NCBI GenBank assembly: GCA_903831295.1
Contig: CAIKXA010000071.1
Location: 23,726 to 87,725, forward strand
Source: an uncultured bacterium
Lineage (GTDB): Bacteria > Planctomycetota > Phycisphaerae > Phycisphaerales > SM1A02
DNA: 64,000 nt
Reading direction: 5' to 3'
The notes below the pieces were generated by a model. The model saw only the letters and a program-made list of their open reading frames with translations. It ran no database searches and had not been told where the DNA came from. The position numbers and the translations under genes are program-made. Below, in pieces: positions 20,601 through 28,857 of the stretch; position 1 is the first letter of the stretch; each line of letters starts with the position of its first letter.

Positions 20601-22043
20601 TCAAGAAGTCTTTGCACTCTTGGCGCAAGAATTTTCGCCACGGATCGCCTCAAGAAGTCGCTCCATGGAACTCGCGCGCGAGCCCTTGATCAACAGCGCG
20701 TCGCCGTCACGCAGCAGAGCGGCCAAGCGAGGCGCCTCGATGGTTAAATCGTTGATCATTTCCACTTGAACTTGCGGCTGCAACGCCTTCGCGGCGCGCG
20801 CGATCTCGGCGCTGAGCGGTCCGCAAGTCATGATGATTTCCGGCGGATTTCCGCTAAAAGCATTGGCTAAACGCTCGCCCACCATGTGGTGCAAGGCTTG
20901 GCTTTGCTCGCCAAGTTCATGCATGTCGCCCAGCGCCACAACTCGGCGCTTGGCCATGGTGGTCATTTCCGCAAAGGAACCAATGGACGCCAACATGGCC
21001 TCGGGATTTGCGTTGTAGGAGTCGTTGTAAATATCAATCTGTCCCACTCGCTCGCGAACCATGCGGCCATCGGCGGCTTCAACGGCGCCAATGGCGTTGG
21101 TGGCCAGCTCCGGGTCCAGACCCAAAGCAGCGATGGCGGCGAAAGCGCCCGTGGCGTTGAGCGCGTTGTGAAGTCCGGGCAGTCGCATTGTGAAAGATAT
21201 TTTACGGCCGCCACCATATGCGGGGCCTTGCACCACAATGTTCTGCGAACCATCGCTGTTGACTTCACGCGAAAATAATTTCCACAGGCAACGACCGCCT
21301 TGACCAAACAGTTGCAGCAAACCGCCCGCGGGTCGACGTTCTTTGAGCGCCAGATCCACAAGTCCAGGCGAGTCTCCGTGAATCACAAATGTTCCAGACG
21401 TTTCAAGGCCACGGGCGATGGCGCACTTTTCCAGCGCGATGGCATCGCGGCTTCCAAGTCCGCCAAGATGCGCGGTACCGCTATTCACAATCATGGCCAC
21501 TTCCGGACGCGCCAACCGAGACAGCGGTTCAATTTCGCCGGGGTGATTCATTCCAATTTCAAGCACCAGAAATTTTGTTCCCAGCGGCGCCGACAAAATC
21601 GTCAGCGGAACGCCAAGATGATTGTTGAAACTTTTGGGACTCGCGTGCGTGCTACCGAACACTTCAAGCGCCGCCGCGATCAATCGGCGCGTTGTGGTTT
21701 TGCCCGCGCTTCCCGTGATTGCCACGCAATGGCAACGCAATTTTTGGCGCCAAGCGGCGGCGGCGGCCGTGAGCGCGGACTGCACATTAGGCACCAATAA
21801 GCGCGCAATACCTGGGTATTCACAGTCTTTTTTCTCAATCATCACCGCGGCGGCGCCGGCTTTTTGGGCGGATCCCAAGTACGCGTGGCCGTCGGCTTTT
21901 TCACCGCGCAACGCCAAGAATATTTTTCCAGTGAGATCTTCGCGCGTGTCAATAGCCACGCCCGTGATCGATTGCGTTGGTTGTTCAAGCCAGGTTCCGC
22001 CAGTCGCTTGGGCGAACTCTTGCGCCGTTAAAAAATCGCTCAT
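20601..22043 (-). CDS. murF: UDP-N-acetylmuramoyl-tripeptide--D-alanyl-D-alanine ligase MurF
   Basis: AITGSAGKTTTRRLIAA, LEIGMNHPGEIEPLSRLARPEVAMIVNSGTAHLGGLGS, YNDSYNANPEAMLASI. Confidence 0.95.
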   Translation of the reverse strand: MSDFLTAQEFAQATGGTWLEQPTQSITGVAIDTREDLTGKIFLALRGEKADGHAYLGSAQKAGAAAVMIEKKDCEYPGIARLLVPNVQSALTAAAAAWRQKLRCHCVAITGSAGKTTTRRLIAAALEVFGSTHASPKSFNNHLGVPLTILSAPLGTKFLVLEIGMNHPGEIEPLSRLARPEVAMIVNSGTAHLGGLGSRDAIALEKCAIARGLETSGTFVIHGDSPGLVDLALKERRPAGGLLQLFGQGGRCLWKLFSREVNSDGSQNIVVQGPAYGGGRKISFTMRLPGLHNALNATGAFAAIAALGLDPELATNAIGAVEAADGRMVRERVGQIDIYNDSYNANPEAMLASIGSFAEMTTMAKRRVVALGDMHELGEQSQALHHMVGERLANAFSGNPPEIIMTCGPLSAEIARAAKALQPQVQVEMINDLTIEAPRLAALLRDGDALLIKGSRASSMERLLEAIRGENSCAKSAKTS

Positions 22044-23539
22044 AGGTTTTTCTCCGCCGCGCGCAACGCCTCACGCGCCACCACGCGATCATCAAAAGGT
22101 TTTTTTACCGTGCCCACAATTTGATAGTCCTCGTGTCCCTTACCCGCGATCAACACCGCGTCGCCGGGCCGCGCCATGGCCACCGCTTGCATGATGGCAT
22201 CGCGGCGATCGATTATTTTCAACACTCTGGCTCGACTGGCCGCGGGAACTCCAAGCGCAACTTCATCCACAATGCTCGCGGGATCTTCAGTGCGCGGATT
22301 ATCGCTGGTGATAATGGCCACGTCGGAATGCTCGCTGGCAACCGCCGCCATGCGTGGTCGCTTGGAACGATCGCGATCCCCTCCGCAACCAAACACCGTG
22401 ATCAGTTTGCCACCCGCCGCAAGCGCCGGCCGAAGCGCGCGCAACACGTTCAGCAACGCGTCGTCTGTGTGCGCATAATCCACCAACACCGCCAATGGTG
22501 AATCCAAATCAGTGACTGGTTCAAGCCGTCCAGGCGGAGCTGAAATAGTGGCTAAACCCGCCTCAATTTGCTCTTTATTGGCGCCCAATGCCCACGCCGC
22601 GGCGGCCGCTTGCGATGCATTGGTGGCATTGTGGCGACCCATGACTGGCAACCGCGCGGAAACTTCGCCCCAAGGCCCACGAAGGCGAAGACGCATGGAT
22701 CCAATACGCGCCTCAAGCACGCTGGCCTCCACATCCACATGCATGGCGCTTGCGCCAACAACACCGCAACGCAAAACCCGCGCGCGACAATCGCGCAACA
22801 TGCGCGCGTGCATCGGATCATCCGCATTCACAATCGCAATGGCGTCGCCGCGAAGATTTTCAAACAATTTCGCCTTGGCGTTGGCGTAGGACTCCATGTT
22901 GCCGTGGTAATCCAAATGATCGCCTGAAAGATTTGTGAACAACGCCACCTCAAAGTCAATCTCGGCCACGCGTCCTTGCTCAAGAGCGTGACTACTCACC
23001 TCCATTGCAACGCCTTTGCAACCATTGTCACGCATGCGCTTTAACAAAGGCGCAATGGCGGCTGCGCCGGGCGTGGTGAGTTCGGCTGGAGCGCGGGTTT
23101 TTCCATCATCAATCAAAATGGTTCCCATCAAGCCATATTTGCTGCCCGCGGCCAACATCAGTTGTTGCACGAAGAACGCAACTGTTGTTTTTCCATTTGT
23201 GCCAGTAACGCCCAACATTTTCAAGTGTTTTGAAGGAAATCCCGCGAAGGCGTGCGCCAATGGAGCCAACATGGCGCTTGGATTCTCGCAGCGATAGGCG
23301 ACTACTCCCGGAGGAATCGCGTCGTCCATGGCAACCACCAACGCGGACACTCCGGCGCGAACCGCGGCTTCTATGAAAGCGGCGCCCTGCGCCTTGGAAC
23401 CAGCGCGTGCCACAAAGAGAGCGCCCGGACGAGCGGCGCGGCTGTCATCGATCACGCTATGAATTTCAACATCACCAACGCTTTGAGAAGCGTCGCGCTG
23501 CAGACCATTTACTTTTGCGACCAGTTCACTGAGTTTCAT
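22040..23539 (-). CDS. murE: UDP-N-acetylmuramoyl-L-alanyl-D-glutamate ligase MurE
   Basis: VTGTNGKTTVAFFVQQ, GVAMEVSSHALEQGRV, VDYAHTDDALLNVL; start placed at MKLSELVAKV (track ORF begins at 23644 and would overlap queA). Confidence 0.94.
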   Translation of the reverse strand: MKLSELVAKVNGLQRDASQSVGDVEIHSVIDDSRAARPGALFVARAGSKAQGAAFIEAAVRAGVSALVVAMDDAIPPGVVAYRCENPSAMLAPLAHAFAGFPSKHLKMLGVTGTNGKTTVAFFVQQLMLAAGSKYGLMGTILIDDGKTRAPAELTTPGAAAIAPLLKRMRDNGCKGVAMEVSSHALEQGRVAEIDFEVALFTNLSGDHLDYHGNMESYANAKAKLFENLRGDAIAIVNADDPMHARMLRDCRARVLRCGVVGASAMHVDVEASVLEARIGSMRLRLRGPWGEVSARLPVMGRHNATNASQAAAAAWALGANKEQIEAGLATISAPPGRLEPVTDLDSPLAVLVDYAHTDDALLNVLRALRPALAAGGKLITVFGCGGDRDRSKRPRMAAVASEHSDVAIITSDNPRTEDPASIVDEVALGVPAASRARVLKIIDRRDAIMQAVAMARPGDAVLIAGKGHEDYQIVGTVKKPFDDRVVAREALRAAEKNL

Positions 23540-23618
23540 TTGTGTGTGTGTGTGTATGTTGTTGTGTTGGGATGTTTTTACGCAAGCGTCACGCGCGCGC
23601 ATTGTTAGATTTGATTGT

Positions 23619-24692
23619 TCACAGAATAAGCATGGCGTCACCATAAGAATAGAAGCGATAGTTCATGTGTTGTGCTAGAGCATAAAGAGATTTCAGCCGA
23701 TCGAGTCCCACCAAGGATCCCACCAAACTCAGCAACGTGCTGCGTGGTAAGTGAAAGTTTGTTAGCAATGCGTCGAGGTGCTTGAACTGATACCCCGGCT
23801 GAATAAACAAGCTTGATTGCCCATAGAAATCACTACTTGGCAGCGGATCGGGCAGGCTTTCCAAGGCTCGAACCGTGGTGGTGCCAATCACAACCAAACG
23901 TCCATTGGGGCGCGTTGATGCGATCTGCGCCAAGGTGGGCGCTGAAACCAAAAATCGCTCCATGTGCATCACGTGGTCGGACAGACGCGCCGCCTCAACG
24001 GGCTTGAAAGTTCCCATGCCAACTTCCAGAGTCACAAAGACTGGGGGTCGTTGCGTGACTTGATCAACACGGCGCAAAAGTTCTGGCGTGAAATGCAACC
24101 CCGCGGTGGGTGACGCGACGGAGTGAAACCGATTGTCTTGACCAAACGTGGTTCTATATCGGGCGCGATCAAAAGCATCGCTTTGCGCGCACTCGCCACG
24201 GGCGCGCAAAATATATGGCGGCAAAGGAGTGCGGCCACATTCCTCAAGCGCCCGAGATGAATCCACTCCATCCACGAACTCGACAATCCAACCATCGGAT
24301 TCTTTTTCCAAACAACGCAATGTCGCGCCCGCCTCGCCGCTTTCATGTTGCAAGCGCAACCGATCGCCAGGGCAAAACTTTCGGCTGTTCTTGGCCATCA
24401 GCAACCAGGTTTCATTCGCGCGTTTTTCAGCCAATAAACCTTCAAATTCACGACCATCTTGTTCGCGTTTCAGCACCACGCGCGCCGACGCCACCTGGGT
24501 TTCATTCAACACCAATTGATCGCCTTGGCGAAGCCACTGTGGCAAATCGGATACCCGCGCGTGGATGATTTCTTCGCTGTCGCGTCGCACCACCATCAGG
24601 CGCGCGCTGTCGCGCGGTTCGGCCGGCATGGTGGCGATCAAATGCTGCGAGAATGGATATTCCAAATCTTCCAATCGCAAATCCGATTGCAT
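23619..24692 (-). CDS. queA: S-adenosylmethionine:tRNA ribosyltransferase-isomerase QueA
   Basis: SPTAGLHFTPELL, VTLEVGMGTFKPV, QSSLFIQPGYQF, TNFHLPRSTLLSLV; start chosen at MQSDLRLEDLEYP (track ORF begins at 24767). Confidence 0.95.
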   Translation of the reverse strand: MQSDLRLEDLEYPFSQHLIATMPAEPRDSARLMVVRRDSEEIIHARVSDLPQWLRQGDQLVLNETQVASARVVLKREQDGREFEGLLAEKRANETWLLMAKNSRKFCPGDRLRLQHESGEAGATLRCLEKESDGWIVEFVDGVDSSRALEECGRTPLPPYILRARGECAQSDAFDRARYRTTFGQDNRFHSVASPTAGLHFTPELLRRVDQVTQRPPVFVTLEVGMGTFKPVEAARLSDHVMHMERFLVSAPTLAQIASTRPNGRLVVIGTTTVRALESLPDPLPSSDFYGQSSLFIQPGYQFKHLDALLTNFHLPRSTLLSLVGSLVGLDRLKSLYALAQHMNYRFYSYGDAMLIL

Positions 24693-24789
24693 ATTCAAAT
24701 TTGACTGCGAAGGCGATGTCAAGCCAACCCCACATGCGGCGGCGCGCCCAATAAGGAGTTGTTCCAACCGCGATGGAAATTTATCTTGC

Positions 24790-25824
24790 TCACGTCTGCT
24801 CCTTGCGCGGCGCTGAAGTCATGCGTTGACCCGCCTGGATGGATCGACCTCTACAAAAATCTTGCCAAGCCATGGCGCGGCCACCAACGGGTTGTACTTG
24901 CATAATTTCAATGGCGTCCACTGCGCAAGCCACAAATCCGCCTTGCAATATTTCGCCTGGTACATTTTTGCTGGGTAAATTTTTGCTGGGTAAATTTTTG
25001 CTGGGTAAATTTTTGCTGGGTAAATTTTCACCTGGCAAAATTCCACTTGGCGCAGCGCTCAAAGCCGCACCATTCACTGAGACTTCGCGCACCCGTAGCA
25101 ACCGAATCGGCTCGCCGGAAATTTCCGCGTCGCACCCTGGCCACGGCGCCAAACCATGGATTCGACAGCGGACCAACTCAGCGGGTTGCGCAAAATCAAC
25201 ATAGGCCTCGCTCTTGGAAAGTTTCATGGCGCGCGTGGCGTGAGCTTCAATTTGCTCCTGCCCGATGATCGCGCCAGCGCGCGCTCGCTCAATGGTTTGC
25301 AGCATCATCTCCACGCTGTCGCGCGCGATTCGATCATGCAACTCTCCGGCGGTTTCCGTTGCGCCCAATTCAAAATCATGCCTGGCATAAATCGCGCCGG
25401 CGTCCATACGCTCCGCCACCGCCATGGCGCACGCCGTAATCCGCTGCTCTCCCGCCATCATGGCCCGCTGAATCGGCGCGGCTCCACGCCACTTGGGCAG
25501 CGCCGATGGATGCAAATTTATGGCCACGCGATCCGCGATCAATTCGGGCAGCAACTTTTGTCCAAACGCGATCACCACGAGCACCTTGGCGCGCGCGCAT
25601 TGATCGAGCGTCTCAAGTTGATTGGCGTTGTCGGTGCGGATTAATTTCAATCCATATTCAAGCGCCGCAACGGAGATTGGCGTGGGCGTGCTCACACGTC
25701 CGCGCCCCGCAGGACGATCAGGCTGGCTTACAACAACATCAATAAAGCCACGCCGAGCGAGTTCTTGCAAGCAAGGAACACCCAAACTTCCGCTGCCAAA
25801 AAACACCACGTTTGCCTGGTCCAC
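24790..25824 (-). CDS. fmt: Methionyl-tRNA formyltransferase Fmt with repeat insertion in C-terminal domain
   Basis: INLHPSALPKWRGAAPIQRAMMAGE signature; GTG start immediately after def stop. Confidence 0.95.
   Translation of the reverse strand: MDQANVVFFGSGSLGVPCLQELARRGFIDVVVSQPDRPAGRGRVSTPTPISVAALEYGLKLIRTDNANQLETLDQCARAKVLVVIAFGQKLLPELIADRVAINLHPSALPKWRGAAPIQRAMMAGEQRITACAMAVAERMDAGAIYARHDFELGATETAGELHDRIARDSVEMMLQTIERARAGAIIGQEQIEAHATRAMKLSKSEAYVDFAQPAELVRCRIHGLAPWPGCDAEISGEPIRLLRVREVSVNGAALSAAPSGILPGENLPSKNLPSKNLPSKNLPSKNVPGEILQGGFVACAVDAIEIMQVQPVGGRAMAWQDFCRGRSIQAGQRMTSAPRKEQT
24946..25050. repeat. 15-bp tandem repeat array (about 7 units, central units identical) inside fmt
   Basis: Units of type taaatttttgctggg at 24961-25035, flanked by degenerate units caatatttcgcctgg and caaaattccacttgg; encodes (K/E)N(L/V)P(S/G) pentapeptides. 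Confidence 0.95.
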
Positions 25825-26352
25825 TTACAGACCCGCTTCGCGTTCAAGTTCTTTAATCATTTTACGCGTGCGCAAACGATCGATCGGCGACATGCGATCA
25901 ATGATCAGCATTCCATCCAAGTGGTCAAACTCATGCTGCCACACGCGCGCGGGAAACGCGTCGCTTTCTAGATGCACAACATTCCCTTCCAGATCTATCG
26001 CGTCGATGGCGACAAAAGTTGGCCGACGAATCATTCCACGAATCGCGGGCAAACTTAAACAACCTTCGTCATATGGAATCAAATCGCCGTCCAGCTTGCT
26101 CAGCACCGGATTGATGAACACGCGTTCTGGAACGCCGTCATCGGGACGCGCCTCGGTTATGAAAAGTCGTAACGACTCGCCCACTTGTGGCGCCGCCAAT
26201 CCCGCGCCCTCCTCCTCGCGCATCAATCGAAACATGTCCGCCACCAAATCGCGAATGGATTTGGTGACTTTGGGGATCGCTTTGGCTTTCATGCGCAAAA
26301 TCGGGTCGGGATAGGTCAAGATAAAACGTTGGTGATTGGTCACGCAACCCAT
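25825..26352 (-). CDS. def: Peptide deformylase
   Basis: GLAAPQVGESLRLFI (motif I), EGCLSLPAIRG (motif II), WQHEFDHLDGMLIIDRM (motif III). Confidence 0.96.
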   Translation of the reverse strand: MGCVTNHQRFILTYPDPILRMKAKAIPKVTKSIRDLVADMFRLMREEEGAGLAAPQVGESLRLFITEARPDDGVPERVFINPVLSKLDGDLIPYDEGCLSLPAIRGMIRRPTFVAIDAIDLEGNVVHLESDAFPARVWQHEFDHLDGMLIIDRMSPIDRLRTRKMIKELEREAGL

Positions 26353-26488
26353 CGTAATTCACTCCCGTATTCTGCGTTGACCCCAAGCCCGTAAGGGCTT
26401 ACCTTTGACACTCCAAGTGAGGGTCTGATCACCCATGCGCAAGCATTGATCAGGCAATATTCAAGCATGTATTTAGGAGCAGTCGCGA

Positions 26489-27979
26489 ATGTTTAATTGG
26501 AAAAAAAGTGGTGATGCCGCCGCAAAAGCGGATGAGAAAGCTGCCAAGGGCGTGGTGGAACCACAACCTGAGAAAGCCGCCAAATTTTTTCAGCACGCCA
26601 CCTCCATGGTGAAAAATGGAAATTTTGAATACGCCCTGAATCTTTTTTCCAGCGCCATCAAACTTGATCCAGGAAATATGGCCTTCCATCAAGCCATGTT
26701 TGACGCGGCGAAAAGTTTCATACAAGGCGGCGGCAAGCCAGCCTCAGGCAAGGAAATCAAAACGGTTGATGATGGCGTGGGTGGAAACATGTCCAAGTTG
26801 GCCGCGGCTGAATACATTTGGATGCGCGACCTGAACAATCTCCCAGCGTTGATGAAGTTTCTGGAATTTTCTGGAAAATTATCCATGCAGGAACTTGGTC
26901 GATGGCTCGCGCCAATGACTTTGAATTTAGTGCGCGCTCAGCAAAGGAAAAAGCCCAGCAAGAGTTTGTGGATCCAAGCCAAGGATCTTTTCTCAACTGT
27001 GGACGCTTGGAACGAAGCCTTCGCTTGCGGCGAAGAGGCGGTTCGTTTGGATCCTTCCGACGGAAAGTTGGTTTCTGAACTCAAGCAACTCACCGCGGCA
27101 CGCGCCATTCAACAAGGCGGCTACAACAACAATCAAGATGGTGGCTTCCGCGGCAACATTAAAGACGCCGACAAACAGCGCGCCCTGCAAGAGCAGGACA
27201 GCATCGCGGCGGGCGGCGATACTGATTTGCGAAATCTTGAGCGTGCGAAGTTGGACTGGGAAACAAACCCTTCGCTTGCCGAAAATGTGCAGAAATACGC
27301 CACTTTGCTGAGGCGAGTGGGCACCGTCGACGCGGAAGAAAAATCCCATGAAGTGTATTTGGATGGTTTCAATCGCCTCAGTGAATATCGATTTCGAATG
27401 GCCGCGGGAGATATTCGCATCGCGCAATCTCGACGCAAGTTGCGCGAGGCTGAAGCGGCGCTTGCAAAAGATCCATCCAATGAAAGCCTGAAACAATCCG
27501 TCACGGACACTCGCAACAATTGCCTAGAACTTGAGGGCAGCGAATACGCGGGGCGCATGGAGAAGTATCCAACCGACCGCAGCCTGAAGGCTGAAGTGGG
27601 ACGAATCTGGTTTGAACTTGGCCGCTTTGAAGACGCCATGCCTTGCTTTCAAGCTGCCAAGGATGAGGCCAAGTGTCGCTTGAACGCGGCGCACATGTTG
27701 GGAAAATGTTTCGCCGCAGAAGGCTGGCACGTGGAGGCCATTGGCGAATTCCGCGAGGCACTTCAAGTGCTTGACGCCACCGGCGCAGACCGCGAGTTGG
27801 ACATTCGTTACGACTTGATGAACAGTTTGATTGAGCAATCGCGCGGCGATAAATTGGCTGGCCCCGCCAAGGAAGCCGCCGAAATTTGCTCGGCCATTCT
27901 GCGCAAAAACATTGGCTACAAGGACATCCGCGACAAACGCAAACTGATCGACACCGTCATCAAGGAATTGGGCGGCTGA
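26489..27979 (+). CDS. Tetratricopeptide repeat protein, unknown function
   Basis: TPR-like units (YALNLFSSAIKLDPGNMAFH; AMPCFQAAKDEAKCRLNAAHMLGKCFAAEGWHVEAIGEFREAL). Confidence 0.8.
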   Translation: MFNWKKSGDAAAKADEKAAKGVVEPQPEKAAKFFQHATSMVKNGNFEYALNLFSSAIKLDPGNMAFHQAMFDAAKSFIQGGGKPASGKEIKTVDDGVGGNMSKLAAAEYIWMRDLNNLPALMKFLEFSGKLSMQELGRWLAPMTLNLVRAQQRKKPSKSLWIQAKDLFSTVDAWNEAFACGEEAVRLDPSDGKLVSELKQLTAARAIQQGGYNNNQDGGFRGNIKDADKQRALQEQDSIAAGGDTDLRNLERAKLDWETNPSLAENVQKYATLLRRVGTVDAEEKSHEVYLDGFNRLSEYRFRMAAGDIRIAQSRRKLREAEAALAKDPSNESLKQSVTDTRNNCLELEGSEYAGRMEKYPTDRSLKAEVGRIWFELGRFEDAMPCFQAAKDEAKCRLNAAHMLGKCFAAEGWHVEAIGEFREALQVLDATGADRELDIRYDLMNSLIEQSRGDKLAGPAKEAAEICSAILRKNIGYKDIRDKRKLIDTVIKELGG

Positions 27980-28758
27980 TGCCTGCCCGCATTGGCGCGG
28001 ATTTACAGGGTCAGCAAAGCAAAAATCTAAAAGCGGTCGCGGTCATTCCCGCGCGTTGGGGCAGCGTGAGATTTCCGGGCAAGCCAATGGCTCTGCTCGC
28101 GGGCACGCCCATCATTGTCCATGTCTGCGCGCAGGCCGCCAAGGCCAAACACATTCAACGCGTGATTGTGGCCACGGATGACCAACGCATTTTCGACGCG
28201 GTCACCAAGGCCGGCTTTCATGCGCAACTCACACGCGCCGATCATGTCAACGGAACAAGTCGCATTGCGGAGGTTGCGCGCGACATGGACGCGGACATCA
28301 TTGTGAATGTGCAAGGCGACGAACCGCGCATCGAACCAGCGTTGATCGATCTCGCCGTTGAAGCGCTGCACAATGCTGGCGCGCATGTTCCAGTGGCCAC
28401 CGTTGCGAGTCCGTTCATGCCCAGTGAAGACCCGCGCGATCCCAACTTGGTCAAGGTCGCGATTGCCGCCAATGGACACGCTTTGTACTTCAGCCGCGCG
28501 TTGATTCCATTTCAGCGCGACGAAACAACTCCAGGCTCTCCCCCGCTCAAGCATGTGGGTTTATACGTGTATCGCCGGGAATTCCTGCCGAAATTCATCG
28601 CGCTCAAACCCACCCCATTGGAGCTCACTGAGAACCTTGAGCAACTTCGCATTTTGGAACACGGCTTTGACATCGCTGTCGCCGTGGGCCACGCGCGCTT
28701 TCACGGAGTGGACACGCCTGAGCAACTCGCCAAACTAGAGGCGCTCACAAATCAGTGA
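27979..28758 (+). CDS. kdsB: 3-deoxy-manno-octulosonate cytidylyltransferase KdsB
   Basis: VIPARWGSVRFPGKPMALLAGTPIIVHV, NVQGDEP, HVGLYVYRREFL; ATG overlaps TPR gene stop (TGATG). Confidence 0.95.
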   Translation: MPARIGADLQGQQSKNLKAVAVIPARWGSVRFPGKPMALLAGTPIIVHVCAQAAKAKHIQRVIVATDDQRIFDAVTKAGFHAQLTRADHVNGTSRIAEVARDMDADIIVNVQGDEPRIEPALIDLAVEALHNAGAHVPVATVASPFMPSEDPRDPNLVKVAIAANGHALYFSRALIPFQRDETTPGSPPLKHVGLYVYRREFLPKFIALKPTPLELTENLEQLRILEHGFDIAVAVGHARFHGVDTPEQLAKLEALTNQ

Positions 28759-28857
28759 AGTAGCGGCGCGACTTTGCACGCTCACTTGTTGAGCAAAGAA
28801 ATATCCGCGCGCATTCCACGTAGCCCAATTGCATTCACCGTCACATTCACCAAATCA

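Noticed and set aside
23540-23644. Extended murE start at 23644
   Set aside because: Would overlap the 3' end of queA and add a low-complexity N-terminus (HNNIHTHTQ) encoded by the CA-rich leader
24819-25046. ORF with (KIYPA)n repeats
   Set aside because: Alternative frame of the 15-bp repeats in fmt; a 15-bp unit stays open in several frames, so this is expected
24946-25050. CRISPR-like array
   Set aside because: Direct tandem repeats without spacers, inside a coding sequence; no cas genes nearby
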